A program made the translations under genes and the position numbers. A stretch of DNA of 64,000 nt. Origin: Pelosinus fermentans JBW45 (GTDB lineage Bacteria; Bacillota; Negativicutes; DSM-13327). Shown here in pieces: positions 9,341 through 16,900 of this stretch. Below the pieces are notes generated by a model. The model did no database searches and had not been told where the DNA came from. It saw only the letters and a list, made by a program, of their open reading frames with translations. The number at the start of each line of letters is the position of its first letter. Position 1 is the first letter of the stretch. Location: contig NZ_CP010978.1 in assembly GCF_000271665.2 (NCBI RefSeq), positions 3,006,501 to 3,070,500 on the forward strand. Reading direction: 5' to 3'.

Positions 9341-10117
9341 TTATTGTTCAACTGCTTTTAACTCTTCACTATAGTCTTCATTTAAAGCAGCTTTCCCAAA
9401 ATCACTAGCATCTTGCGGCAATACCATGCGGAAGTCAGTTATACGAGCAATCTGAACTTTTCCTGATTTCAGACTACCAGTTAAAATATGTCCACCGTAT
9501 TTACGATCATCGGAGATAAAGTGTAAATGATAGCCAGGGACATTGACACCGTTAACATATTGAGGGCACCAAAACCCAATTACAGTGCCTTTTATGTTGC
9601 TAAGATCAAATACAGTTTGATCTTTTGCTGCTTCTGTTAATGTTTTATATGGCTTAGTCTGTTTTGGAATGGCTCTCGTTTTTACATTCTCAAAAACACC
9701 ATCAATACGGACCGCATAAAAATAATTTTTATCATTTGTTATTTTGTCTAAAGATTTCTGTAACTGTTCATAGTCTAGATCATGAAGTTCTGCAAACCTG
9801 TCAGGTTTAAAATTTAAAGATGTCGCAAACGGCACTTTAACATTTCCTTCTAGTTTCAGTACTTGTCCATCTGCTTTTATCTGATAATATTCTCCATCAA
9901 GACCAATTAGTTCACCATCGAGGCCATTTAATGTGCCAATACCAAAATCACCCTGATCTTTCAATTCTTTAATTGTTAATTCTCCATCATAGACTCCTTG
10001 TAAGATGGCATTAATGGTAGAAGCTTGGTAAAGTGCATTTGGCGATTGCGCATAAGCAAACGCGTTAAAATAAATCAGAAATACTAGTGTCATTGTTGTA
10101 CGTAATATGGTTTTCAA
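9341..10117 (-). CDS. budA: Alpha-acetolactate decarboxylase with signal peptide
   Basis: Converts 2-acetolactate to acetoin and CO2. 258 residues. The metal-binding histidines are at 197 and 199 (GYHLHF) and 210 (YGGH), offset by three from the zinc ligands 194/196/207 known in the exported Brevibacillus enzyme. Residues 1-23 look like a cleavable signal peptide (basic KTILR, hydrophobic LVFLIYF, AYA before Q24), so the enzyme is probably exported. Most acetolactate decarboxylases are cytosolic. The start is TTG at 10117 with GGGGG upstream. It is transcribed alone, without an acetolactate synthase gene. The upstream leader contains several inverted repeats. Confidence 0.92.
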   Translation of the reverse strand: MKTILRTTMTLVFLIYFNAFAYAQSPNALYQASTINAILQGVYDGELTIKELKDQGDFGIGTLNGLDGELIGLDGEYYQIKADGQVLKLEGNVKVPFATSLNFKPDRFAELHDLDYEQLQKSLDKITNDKNYFYAVRIDGVFENVKTRAIPKQTKPYKTLTEAAKDQTVFDLSNIKGTVIGFWCPQYVNGVNVPGYHLHFISDDRKYGGHILTGSLKSGKVQIARITDFRMVLPQDASDFGKAALNEDYSEELKAVEQ

Positions 10118-10440
10118 AAATATGCGCCCCCTAATTTACTTATATTCTTAGTCACAATACCGTGTATGATTATCAGTCTCCCCCCCTCTTCCTCTGTTAT
10201 TTTATGTGTAATCTTTTTTGCTACATTGTGACTAAGAAGAGATGGCTAATAAAATTTTAGCCACTTTATAAGTTAGTATAAAACATTATGGATTTTTTTT
10301 CGTATACCAAAAGGTATAGTTTCCCAAAAAAGGTTATACTAATCTTTTTTGGAAAACAGTAATATGAAGTATTTTCTTGGAATTTCAAAGTTTTACTCAA
10401 TATTTCCTTTATCTATTAATTTTTAAAAAAATTTTAAATA
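10118..10440. other. Leader/intergenic region with inverted repeats upstream of acetolactate decarboxylase
   Basis: No gene seen. Three symmetric elements stand out: TTCTTAGTCACAAT at 10145-10158 with its exact reverse complement at 10225-10238; TATACCAAAAGGTATA at 10303-10318; and a TTTCC-A-run/T-run-GGAAA repeat at about 10320-10355. The first pair could form a long-range stem in the 5' leader of the decarboxylase mRNA. Confidence 0.5.
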
Positions 10441-10477
10441 AAAGAATTCCTACAAGTTATCCTTGTAGGAATTCTTT
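10441..10477 (-). terminator. Terminator left behind by the acyl-CoA synthetase relic
   Basis: Arms AAAGAATTCCTACAAG (10441-10456) and CTTGTAGGAATTCTTT (10462-10477), followed on the minus strand by T-rich sequence. It lies 16 bp past the stop codon of the relic. Confidence 0.7.
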
Positions 10478-10493
10478 CTAAAAATAATATAGG

Positions 10494-10625
10494 CTACTTC
10501 ACCATTAAGTTCTTTATTTGGCTGCATTGGTGCAAGCCTAAGACTTTTATAGCCTGTTCACGCAGTTTGTATTTTTGAATTTTATCACTGACTGTGATCG
10601 GAAAATTTTCTGCGAAGGCAATATA
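10494..10625 (-). pseudogene. Relic: last 43 codons of a second acyl-CoA synthetase
   Basis: The minus-strand reading starts YIAFAENFPITVSDKIQK and ends at TAG (10494). It aligns without gaps to the C-terminus of the neighbouring intact gene (YIAFVDGYPITASGKIQK). The DNA matches closely over about 80 bases, and the length past the shared GKIQ/DKIQ segment differs only at the tail. Immediately upstream of the first matching codon the frame meets TAG and then the neighbour's terminator, so the other ~500 codons are gone. In the conserved ASGKIQK motif the Gly is Asp here. The relic keeps its own terminator. The likely history is a tandem pair of synthetase genes, one deleted. Confidence 0.8.
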
Positions 10626-10633
10626 CTAACTAA

Positions 10634-10666
10634 TTGAAAAAAAGCAGGGATACGCTCCCTGCTTTT
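10634..10666 (-). terminator. Terminator of the acyl-CoA synthetase gene
   Basis: On the minus strand, AAAAGCAGGGA/TCCCTGCTTTT stem with a 5-nt loop, then a T-run. Confidence 0.85.
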
Positions 10667-10678
10667 ATACTTTTTACC

Positions 10679-12319
10679 TCAGTGTATCCCCAATAGTTCC
10701 ATAGCCAGTTCACGTAGTTTATATTTTTGGATCTTGCCGCTGGCCGTTATCGGATAGCCGTCTACGAAAGCAATATACTTGGGTATCTTATAACGAGCTA
10801 TTTTTTCTCGGCAATACTCCTTAAGCTCCTCTTCTGTAATTGAATTTCCCGGCTTTATTTGGATAAATGCCATGACTTCCTCTCCATATTTTTCACTAGG
10901 TACTCCAACAACTTGCACATCTTTCACTTTAGGGTGCGTATAAATAAATTCCTCAATTTCACGTGGATAGATATTTTCTCCGCCACGGATAATCATATCT
11001 TTTAATCGCCCTGTAATTTTACAATAACCATTCTCATCCATGACTGCTAGATCTCCGGTATGCAGCCAACCATCATTGTCAATAGCTGCAGCAGTCGCTT
11101 CGATCATTTTATAATATCCCTTCATCGTGTTATAACCTCGAGAGCAGAGCTCGCCCTGTGTATTTCTAGGTACTTCCTTGCCAGTTTCCGAGTCAATTAT
11201 TTTGACCTCTACATTAGGCAGAGCTCGCCCTACAGTAGTCACCCGCAATTCTAGAGGGTCATCGGTTCTAGTCATGGTAATGCCCGGTGAGGCTTCTGTC
11301 TGACCATATGTGATGGTGATTTCTTTAACTCCCATCTTATCTACAACTTTCTTCATTACCTCAATGGGGCAAGGTGATCCAGCCATAATACCAGTCCGTA
11401 GAGACGAGGTATCATATTTGTTTTTTTCCATTTCTTCTAGTTCCATTATGAACATTGTAGGTACTCCATGGACGGCTGTACAGCTTTCCTTTTCAATTGT
11501 TTCAAGCACCTTGATGGGATTGAACACTACAATTGGAACCATTGTGGCACCAGATACTACACAAGCCATTGTTCCCAGTACACATCCGAAGCAATGGAAA
11601 AAAGGAACAGGAATGCATAATCGGTCTTTTTTCGTGAAGTCCATGCACTCCGCAAGACTGCAGGCATTGCCAATCAAGTTATTATGAGTGAGCATAACCC
11701 CTTTTGGAAAGCCTGTCGTCCCTGAAGTATACATCATGCTAATCACATCATCCGGGTCTAGAGAATCTTGACGGACTGCCAACTCCTCATCCGTTACCGT
11801 GTTCCCTATTTCAATTAGTTCATTCCAGGTAAACATACCAGGATAGTTCTTTTCATCAATTACTATAATATTTCTCAAAAAAGGCAATCTTTGTGATTTA
11901 AGTTCTCCTGGTTTGCAGTTATGCAGTTCAGGACAAAGTTGATACAACATACTGATATAGTCTGAACTTTTTGTCCCTTTAATTAAGATAAGGGTAGTTG
12001 TATCCGACTGTTTTAATAAATACTCTAATTCAAATATCTTATAATTCGTATTTACTGTTACTAATACTGCTCCCATTTTGGCACTGCCGAATTGAGTAAT
12101 AACCCACTGGGGCACATTTGTAGCCCAAATGGCAATATGCTCTCCTTTTTGCACGCCTAGTTTCATTAAACCTTTAGCCGCCTGATTGCAAACGTAGCGA
12201 AAATCGTCGTAATTATACCGTAAATTAAGATCAGAATACACTAAGGCTTCTGTCTTCGTATTTTCTTTTGCCCTCAAATCAATTAACTGGCCTATGGTAA
12301 TCTTGCCGAAATTTCTCAC
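10679..12319 (-). CDS. AMP-forming acyl-CoA synthetase
   Basis: ANL-superfamily ligase: activates a carboxylic acid as acyl-AMP, then transfers it to CoA. 546 residues, the usual length. The phosphate loop YTSGTTGFPKG is at 197-207, followed by TYGQTEASP and the hinge GWLHTGDLAVMDENGYCKITGR with the ATP-binding aspartate. The C-terminal catalytic lysine is in ASGKIQKYKLRE near 531. The overall pattern resembles medium/long-chain fatty-acyl-CoA synthetases (FadD/AMP-acid ligase II) rather than acetyl-CoA synthetase. GTG start at 12319 with GGAGGG eight bases upstream. It is transcribed alone. A decayed tail of a second copy lies just downstream. The true substrate is not decided by sequence. 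Confidence 0.9.
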   Translation of the reverse strand: MRNFGKITIGQLIDLRAKENTKTEALVYSDLNLRYNYDDFRYVCNQAAKGLMKLGVQKGEHIAIWATNVPQWVITQFGSAKMGAVLVTVNTNYKIFELEYLLKQSDTTTLILIKGTKSSDYISMLYQLCPELHNCKPGELKSQRLPFLRNIIVIDEKNYPGMFTWNELIEIGNTVTDEELAVRQDSLDPDDVISMMYTSGTTGFPKGVMLTHNNLIGNACSLAECMDFTKKDRLCIPVPFFHCFGCVLGTMACVVSGATMVPIVVFNPIKVLETIEKESCTAVHGVPTMFIMELEEMEKNKYDTSSLRTGIMAGSPCPIEVMKKVVDKMGVKEITITYGQTEASPGITMTRTDDPLELRVTTVGRALPNVEVKIIDSETGKEVPRNTQGELCSRGYNTMKGYYKMIEATAAAIDNDGWLHTGDLAVMDENGYCKITGRLKDMIIRGGENIYPREIEEFIYTHPKVKDVQVVGVPSEKYGEEVMAFIQIKPGNSITEEELKEYCREKIARYKIPKYIAFVDGYPITASGKIQKYKLRELAMELLGIH

Positions 12320-12441
12320 TATTATTTCCCTCCAAAACTAAAAATAAGTTCATTCCATACAATAATAAAACCCCATCCAAATTATTTAAGTTATATTATT
12401 ATATTCCAGTTATTTTTTTATGTTAAATACTAATCAATATA

Positions 12442-12480
12442 AAAGAGCTACCACTTATCAAAATTCAGTGGCAGCTCTTT
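12442..12480 (-). terminator. Terminator overlapping the 3' end of the MBL hydrolase gene
   Basis: Stem AAAGAGCTGCCACT/AGTGGTAGCTCTTT on the minus strand with one mismatch; the first arm lies inside the last codons of the gene, and T-rich sequence follows. Confidence 0.7.
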
Positions 12481-13186
12481 GTGATTTCTTCACTTGTAAC
12501 CGATCTCCAGAAAAAATGGGACACCAAGAAGCAACAACTTTTCCCTTTGCGAAAAATCCAGAAGGAGGACTCCATCTTTCGCCGCGAGTATGCATCGCTA
12601 CTAATTGCTCTACATTAACTCTACTGCAAAATTCTTTCACCCCAATTGATCGATACTCTTCTAATCGACTATCCACAGGGAAGAAGGCCACATCCAATTG
12701 CAAGCCTTCCAATTTATCCATTTCTTTTTCAAAAAGATTCTGAGCTAACACTTGATTATATTTATGGTCCCATTTCCAATGCCACCAATTTAAGTCACCA
12801 GCATGAAACAATCGCCATCCATCCACTTCAACTAGAAAAGAAACTCCCAGATCAGTAGAACCATAAGCTTTAACTTGCAAGTTCCCATGAACACTTGTCT
12901 CATAAGGTCGAAGCCAAACAATTTTTTCAGGACTAATACCTACATTGCCAATATCATCACTTAGAAAAAACGCAGCTACCTGATCCTGCCATGTACTTAT
13001 GATCGGATTAAAATGATCATGATGACTATGAGAAGAGAATACATGTAAAAGCTTTCCCTTTTGTAACAGTTTGGCAATTGTATCCGAAGTATCTTGATAA
13101 TAATCAAAAACCAATGTATGTTGTGCAGTTTGTACAACAAAACCGCTATTTTCCAAATAAATTATATCCATTTGCAATGATACCAT
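12458..13186 (-). CDS. MBL-fold metallo-hydrolase
   Basis: Metallo-beta-lactamase-fold hydrolase of 242 residues. The metal-binding motif is HSHHDH at 53-58 in the HxHxDH pattern; later ligands are likely in LFHAGD and AMHTRGE. The pattern resembles UlaG-like and other small MBL proteins of unknown substrate. The reading frame is open 29 codons farther upstream, but ATG 13186 is preceded by GAGAGGAAATT and starts at the family-like beginning. It lies 67 bp downstream of the CsoR-type regulator and is probably co-transcribed with it, hinting at metal control, though copper export genes are absent. Confidence 0.85.
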   Translation of the reverse strand: MVSLQMDIIYLENSGFVVQTAQHTLVFDYYQDTSDTIAKLLQKGKLLHVFSSHSHHDHFNPIISTWQDQVAAFFLSDDIGNVGISPEKIVWLRPYETSVHGNLQVKAYGSTDLGVSFLVEVDGWRLFHAGDLNWWHWKWDHKYNQVLAQNLFEKEMDKLEGLQLDVAFFPVDSRLEEYRSIGVKEFCSRVNVEQLVAMHTRGERWSPPSGFFAKGKVVASWCPIFSGDRLQVKKSQRAATEF

Positions 13187-13253
13187 AATTTCCTCTCGAT
13201 TTAATCCATAAAGCAGCCTAGCTTTTGCAATCTGACTGGTTCTTACCGTCCAT

Positions 13254-13529
13254 TTACTTGATATAACGATCAATTGCCTCCTGCAAATTCTTCAAAAACT
13301 TCTCCTGCTCACCTTCTTGGACGGCATGAATCAGGCAGTGTTCCAGATGATCCTTAAGAATAAGCTTTGCAGTATTATCAAGAGCTTTGCGCACAGCAGC
13401 AATCTGCAGCAATATTTCAGGGCAATCGCGTTCTTCAACAGCCATCTGTTTCACGGCTCTAACATGACCTTCTATTCTAGCTAGTCTATTAATAATTTGC
13501 TTCTGATGAACATGTTTGTGATTTTGCAT
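13254..13529 (-). CDS. csoR: CsoR-family copper-sensing repressor
   Basis: DUF156/CsoR-RcnR-FrmR repressor, 91 residues from ATG 13529 (GGAGGGG upstream; an in-frame start 36 bp earlier lacks a good ribosome site). The all-helical fold carries the copper(I) triad C36 (RDCPE), H61 and C65 (DHLEHC), exactly the numbering of M. tuberculosis CsoR. This favours copper over nickel or formaldehyde sensing, although persulfide sensors (CstR) share the two cysteines. It sits upstream of an MBL hydrolase; no copA/copZ is within view. A symmetric GC-tract element overlaps the promoter region. Confidence 0.88.
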   Translation of the reverse strand: MQNHKHVHQKQIINRLARIEGHVRAVKQMAVEERDCPEILLQIAAVRKALDNTAKLILKDHLEHCLIHAVQEGEQEKFLKNLQEAIDRYIK

Positions 13530-13554
13530 AAAATACCCCTCCATGCTTTTTATT

Positions 13555-13576
13555 ATATCCTCCATAGGGGGAATAT
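13555..13576. promoter_or_regulatory. Candidate CsoR operator
   Basis: ATATCCTCC-ATA-GGGGGAATAT, a G/C tract flanked by inverted ATAT, about 26 bp upstream of the csoR start. CsoR/RcnR proteins bind such G-tract pseudo-palindromes; here it suggests autoregulation. The symmetry is imperfect. Confidence 0.4.
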
Positions 13577-13687
13577 CTCAAGAAAAATTATAATATATGT
13601 CTTAATTTCTCTAATTTCAAAGGAAAAACAAACTTTTTGTAGAAGATAAAACGTAGTTAGTCAAACCATAAAAGGAGTGCTAAATAT

Positions 13688-14125
13688 ATGAAAAAGTTGA
13701 TGATGTCAGTTGTATTACTTTGCCTATTCACTTTAGTAACTTCTATTGTAAATGCTGGACCAGCCCCAAATCTATCAAATGTTCAAATTACCCACGTCGG
13801 TGCTGAAAATACGGATTGGATAGAAGTTCGAAACATCCCCACAACAACCTTATATGGACAAAATTTTTATATAGCGGTTCGTTTTATTGGCTATCCTGAT
13901 CCTAATCGCATCTTTTTATATCAGAACGGAAATAGAATTCCAACAACTCTAGTGACCGAACCTTTTGCCAGAGAGGGAATTGGTAATCCTTATACTGGAT
14001 GGGTATATCAATTTAAAGTCCCCATTTCCTATGGAAATGGAACCATTGTGGTACAAGCTGACGGTATACGTGGCGGTACTTATTATAGCACTATTTATGG
14101 AGTTAAAGCTGTACATCAACCTTAA
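13688..14125 (+). CDS. Secreted hypothetical protein
   Basis: 145 residues, function not recognised. A signal peptide is clear (KKLMMSVVLLCLFTLVT, cleavage after VNA near 23). The mature part is beta-rich with many N, T, Y and G residues, no cysteine and no membrane segment, and looks like a single small extracytoplasmic beta domain. Start ATG is preceded by AAAGGAG. It is transcribed alone and ends in an 18-bp stem terminator that also serves the converging MFS gene. The neighbours give no function. Confidence 0.75.
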   Translation: MKKLMMSVVLLCLFTLVTSIVNAGPAPNLSNVQITHVGAENTDWIEVRNIPTTTLYGQNFYIAVRFIGYPDPNRIFLYQNGNRIPTTLVTEPFAREGIGNPYTGWVYQFKVPISYGNGTIVVQADGIRGGTYYSTIYGVKAVHQP

Positions 14126-14132
14126 GCTTATA

Positions 14133-14172
14133 AAAAGTAAAAACCTCGCAAAAATGCGAGGTTTTTACTTTT
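14133..14172. terminator. Bidirectional terminator
   Basis: Perfect 18-bp arms (14133-14150, 14155-14172) ending in A- and T-runs around an AAAA loop, between converging genes. Confidence 0.9.
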
Positions 14173-14178
14173 CATAGC

Positions 14179-15387
14179 TTAAGACTCTTTTGTGGAAGTG
14201 ACTTTCATATTCTCTGTCTTTAAGCTTAAAGTCAATAATAATCCCATAAAATAAATCAATGCACCAAAGCAATACGCAGATGCAAAACCTCCATGATACT
14301 CAATCATCCATCCTGCAAGCCCAGGTCCTAGCATTTGTCCTACAGCATAAAAGGCAGAGATAAAACCAAATGCCGCTGAAATATACTTTTGAGGAACCTG
14401 ATGGGATGCCTTTACTTGAATTAAAGCAAGAATTCCCCCTATGGATGATCCCCAAATGACAGCCGATACGATAAAACTCACCACGTTGTGAAACATAAGA
14501 GGAATAATATCTCCGGCGATAGCCCAAAACAAGGCTGCAATTAAGGTCCTTTGTGATCCTATTTTATCTGAAATCATTCCCCAAACAGGTCCTCCTGCAA
14601 TGGCAAAAACTCCTGCTGCTGCAAAAACTCCTCCCGCAATGTTATCAGGAATACCAAGTTCTATCATATAAACAGTTTGATATAAAATTGGAATTAAATA
14701 TCCCACTCCTACAAGAAAATACAACCAGGCAATTTTAATCAATTCCTTATTGTGCAACCATTTTGGTTTTTCCTCGTTGCTGTCTTTTTTATTTGTATGA
14801 TTAGGATTTTTTAAAACCTGAATAGCAAGTACAATAACACCAAGAGAAATTGCCCCAAACAATAGCCATACTGCACGCCACCCCAGTTCAGGAAATTGTT
14901 TAACTATACTCGGAACCAAAATGCCATTTAAGAACATGCCAATTCCTGCCCCGCTCAATAAAAAACCTAATACCATTCCTCTTTTATCTGGAAACCATCC
15001 TATCGTTAACGACATCAGCGGAGTAAATACAAGAGCACTGCCAGCTCCAGCAGTGAACATAAATAAGGAAACCCACCAAAAAGATGATCCCCAAGCTAAA
15101 CCAAATAAGCTAATCGTAACGCTCCATCCTCCTACCAGCAGTACGGCTTTTGATCCCCATCGAACAGCTAAGACCCCTGACAATCCAACAGTTAGCAAGT
15201 ACCCCAGAAACATGAAGGTTCCAAGCATCCCGACCTCAGAAAATGATAGAGATAGGCTTTCTTGCATATAAGGAAGAACTACTCCATAGGCCATACGAAC
15301 AAAACCAGTTGTTGTAATAATAAGAAACATACCTGTCAAAACCACAATCCAGAATTCTTTTTGACTCTTTACAGATTGTAAATTCAA
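14179..15387 (-). CDS. MFS transporter, probably Fur-regulated
   Basis: Twelve-helix major facilitator, about 402 residues. The usual loop-2/3 motif is degenerate; WMIEYHGG and GMISDKIGSQ mark the two halves. Start choice: open frame extends to a TTG at 15444 and an ATG at 15423, but both lack a ribosome site and the first lies inside a Fur-like box. TTG at 15387 has GTGGGGA six bases upstream and leaves the box in the 5' region. The next gene upstream is an AraC regulator that also has a Fur-like box, so a role in iron or siderophore traffic is inferred. Substrate unknown. Confidence 0.8.
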   Translation of the reverse strand: MNLQSVKSQKEFWIVVLTGMFLIITTTGFVRMAYGVVLPYMQESLSLSFSEVGMLGTFMFLGYLLTVGLSGVLAVRWGSKAVLLVGGWSVTISLFGLAWGSSFWWVSLFMFTAGAGSALVFTPLMSLTIGWFPDKRGMVLGFLLSGAGIGMFLNGILVPSIVKQFPELGWRAVWLLFGAISLGVIVLAIQVLKNPNHTNKKDSNEEKPKWLHNKELIKIAWLYFLVGVGYLIPILYQTVYMIELGIPDNIAGGVFAAAGVFAIAGGPVWGMISDKIGSQRTLIAALFWAIAGDIIPLMFHNVVSFIVSAVIWGSSIGGILALIQVKASHQVPQKYISAAFGFISAFYAVGQMLGPGLAGWMIEYHGGFASAYCFGALIYFMGLLLTLSLKTENMKVTSTKES

Positions 15388-15427
15388 ATTAATTCCCCAC
15401 TTTACTATTTGTTTTGATTTCATGAAA

Positions 15428-15444
15428 TTGATTATCTTTATCAA
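15428..15444. promoter_or_regulatory. Fur-like box before the MFS gene
   Basis: On the minus strand TTGATAAAGATAATCAA; the core matches the 7-1-7 consensus TGATAAT-N-ATTATCA at 12 of 14 defined positions. It lies about 41 bp upstream of the chosen TTG start. Confidence 0.6.
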
Positions 15445-15510
15445 TATTGTACAGGATGCAACAATCGCCTCTCTACTCAGAAAAGGATTTTTAGAGATGA
15501 AAAACGGATA

Positions 15511-15542
15511 AAAAAAAGCTGCTAGTAATTTTACTAAGCAGC
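15511..15542 (-). terminator. Terminator of the AraC-family gene
   Basis: On the minus strand GCTGCTTAGTAA/TTACTAGCAGC with one bulge, then seven T. It separates the regulator from the downstream MFS gene, so the latter needs its own promoter. Confidence 0.8.
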
Positions 15543-15570
15543 ATTTCTAATAAAGCATGAAGCTAAACCA

Positions 15571-16566
15571 CTATTCTTGTACCACATATCGCAAGTAATC
15601 TCTCGGATTTACACCAAATTTTTTACGGAAAGCCTGAGCAAAATGGCTCGCATTTGCATAACCGATTGCCCCTGCCACTTCACTAACTGACATTTGTTTT
15701 TGTTCAAAAAGCTGCCGTGCCAACTCTAGTCTTTTGGCAATAACATACGCATGAACTGTTTCCCCAAAGATTCTTTTAAAGCCATGTTTTAATTTAAATT
15801 CATTCAAGCACACCAGTTTTGCTAAGCAAACTAAAGATGTAGAAACAAGGATTCGATCATCTAATACTTCTCGAGCTCTATAAATACTTTTAATATCGAT
15901 AGTAGAAAGTTTTATTCGATGGTCTACCTTATCTTTCTCAAACAATGATTCATTAAAATATACTGCAAATAACTCTAGTATCTTACCTTCTATAAACATA
16001 TTTTTTAACGTGCTTTTATAAGGACAATTCAGCATCTGCTGCAAAATGACATGTATTGCTGGGCTTATATTACTACGGTGAAAGATCTCCTCGCACTCTC
16101 CGATTCCCGAAATGTCCCATTCATCACAAATATTTTTTATAAGTTCTTCAAATTTTTGCAGACTCATTTTGATTTGCATAAAACGAATTTTTTCTGCAGA
16201 TGGATACATACACCTTTTTTTACTTTTCCTGCTTTTAACTAAAAAACTCTCACCTGCTAACATTCCTAATTGCGTTTTCATTCCTTGGAATGTCCATTGA
16301 AGTCCTTCTTCAAAACAAAAAAACAAATCAATATGAGGTGTCCGGGATATGCCCTGCACTTCCATTCTCTGCGAGAAATTCATATCAAAATACAATACCT
16401 GAAAATGTGGATTTGCTACAATCTGCTTGCAATATCCATGCCCCATTTCCGCAGGAATTGTGAATTCATATCCACTGTTTTCAAAATTATATATTCGCCC
16501 AAATCCTTCACATACAGGACAATTTTCGTCCATTACATTTACCATTTCATATGGCTTCATCTGCAT
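15571..16566 (-). CDS. AraC-family transcriptional regulator (PchR-like)
   Basis: DNA-binding regulator of about 331 residues. The N-terminal sensor half contains an unusual CPVC near residue 16 and shows FCFEEGLQWTFQG. The C-terminal AraC double helix-turn-helix is intact, with LARQLFEQKQMSVSEVAGAIGY and HFAQAFRKKFGVNPRDYLR. Of the two close ATG codons, 16566 has the better spacing from AAAGGGTG than 16572. The architecture is like siderophore regulators PchR/YbtA, and a Fur-like box sits over its likely promoter. Its target may be the neighbouring MFS gene, but no ferric-siderophore receptor is in view. It could also control oleate hydratase, which is divergent. Confidence 0.8.
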   Translation of the reverse strand: MQMKPYEMVNVMDENCPVCEGFGRIYNFENSGYEFTIPAEMGHGYCKQIVANPHFQVLYFDMNFSQRMEVQGISRTPHIDLFFCFEEGLQWTFQGMKTQLGMLAGESFLVKSRKSKKRCMYPSAEKIRFMQIKMSLQKFEELIKNICDEWDISGIGECEEIFHRSNISPAIHVILQQMLNCPYKSTLKNMFIEGKILELFAVYFNESLFEKDKVDHRIKLSTIDIKSIYRAREVLDDRILVSTSLVCLAKLVCLNEFKLKHGFKRIFGETVHAYVIAKRLELARQLFEQKQMSVSEVAGAIGYANASHFAQAFRKKFGVNPRDYLRYVVQE

Positions 16567-16674
16567 TATCATCTCACCCTTTCAGAAACGTGCTGCTAAA
16601 CTTCCTGTAAGCTATAAATAATTCAGGCACTTTTAGCCTTATCTAAATGATAAGTCCATTTAATTATTAGTACT

Positions 16675-16680
16675 ATTATA
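16675..16680 (-). promoter_or_regulatory. -10 element of the AraC-family gene
   Basis: TATAAT on the minus strand, about 110 bp before the start. The Fur-like box 16687-16701 lies directly upstream, where the -10/-35 spacer would be. The -35 is weak. Confidence 0.4.
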
Positions 16681-16686
16681 AGTAAT

Positions 16687-16701
16687 TGATATTGATTATC
16701 A
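16687..16701. promoter_or_regulatory. Fur-like box, AraC gene / oleate hydratase intergenic region
   Basis: TGATATTGATTATCA matches the 7-1-7 Fur consensus at 13 of 14 defined positions. The 330-bp gap holds nothing else that I recognise. Confidence 0.65.
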
Positions 16702-16900
16702 TATAGATAGTAACAATCTTTACACTGAAAGTCAACAAGATAAAGCCAATGGATTATACTTTGACATTTGTACAATTGGTATCCTCTCATTTTTAAGGTT
16801 CCAGTTTTTTCACATATTTTTATAAAGAATGTACAAACTTTATAATAGCTGTTATTATTGTTTTTCCAAAAATTAGGTCATAGAAAATGGAGGATTATCA

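Noticed and set aside
14300-14527. Other open frames within the MFS, RND, glutamine synthetase and M16C genes
   Set aside because: Alternative-frame shadows of long conserved genes without ribosome sites or recognisable products.
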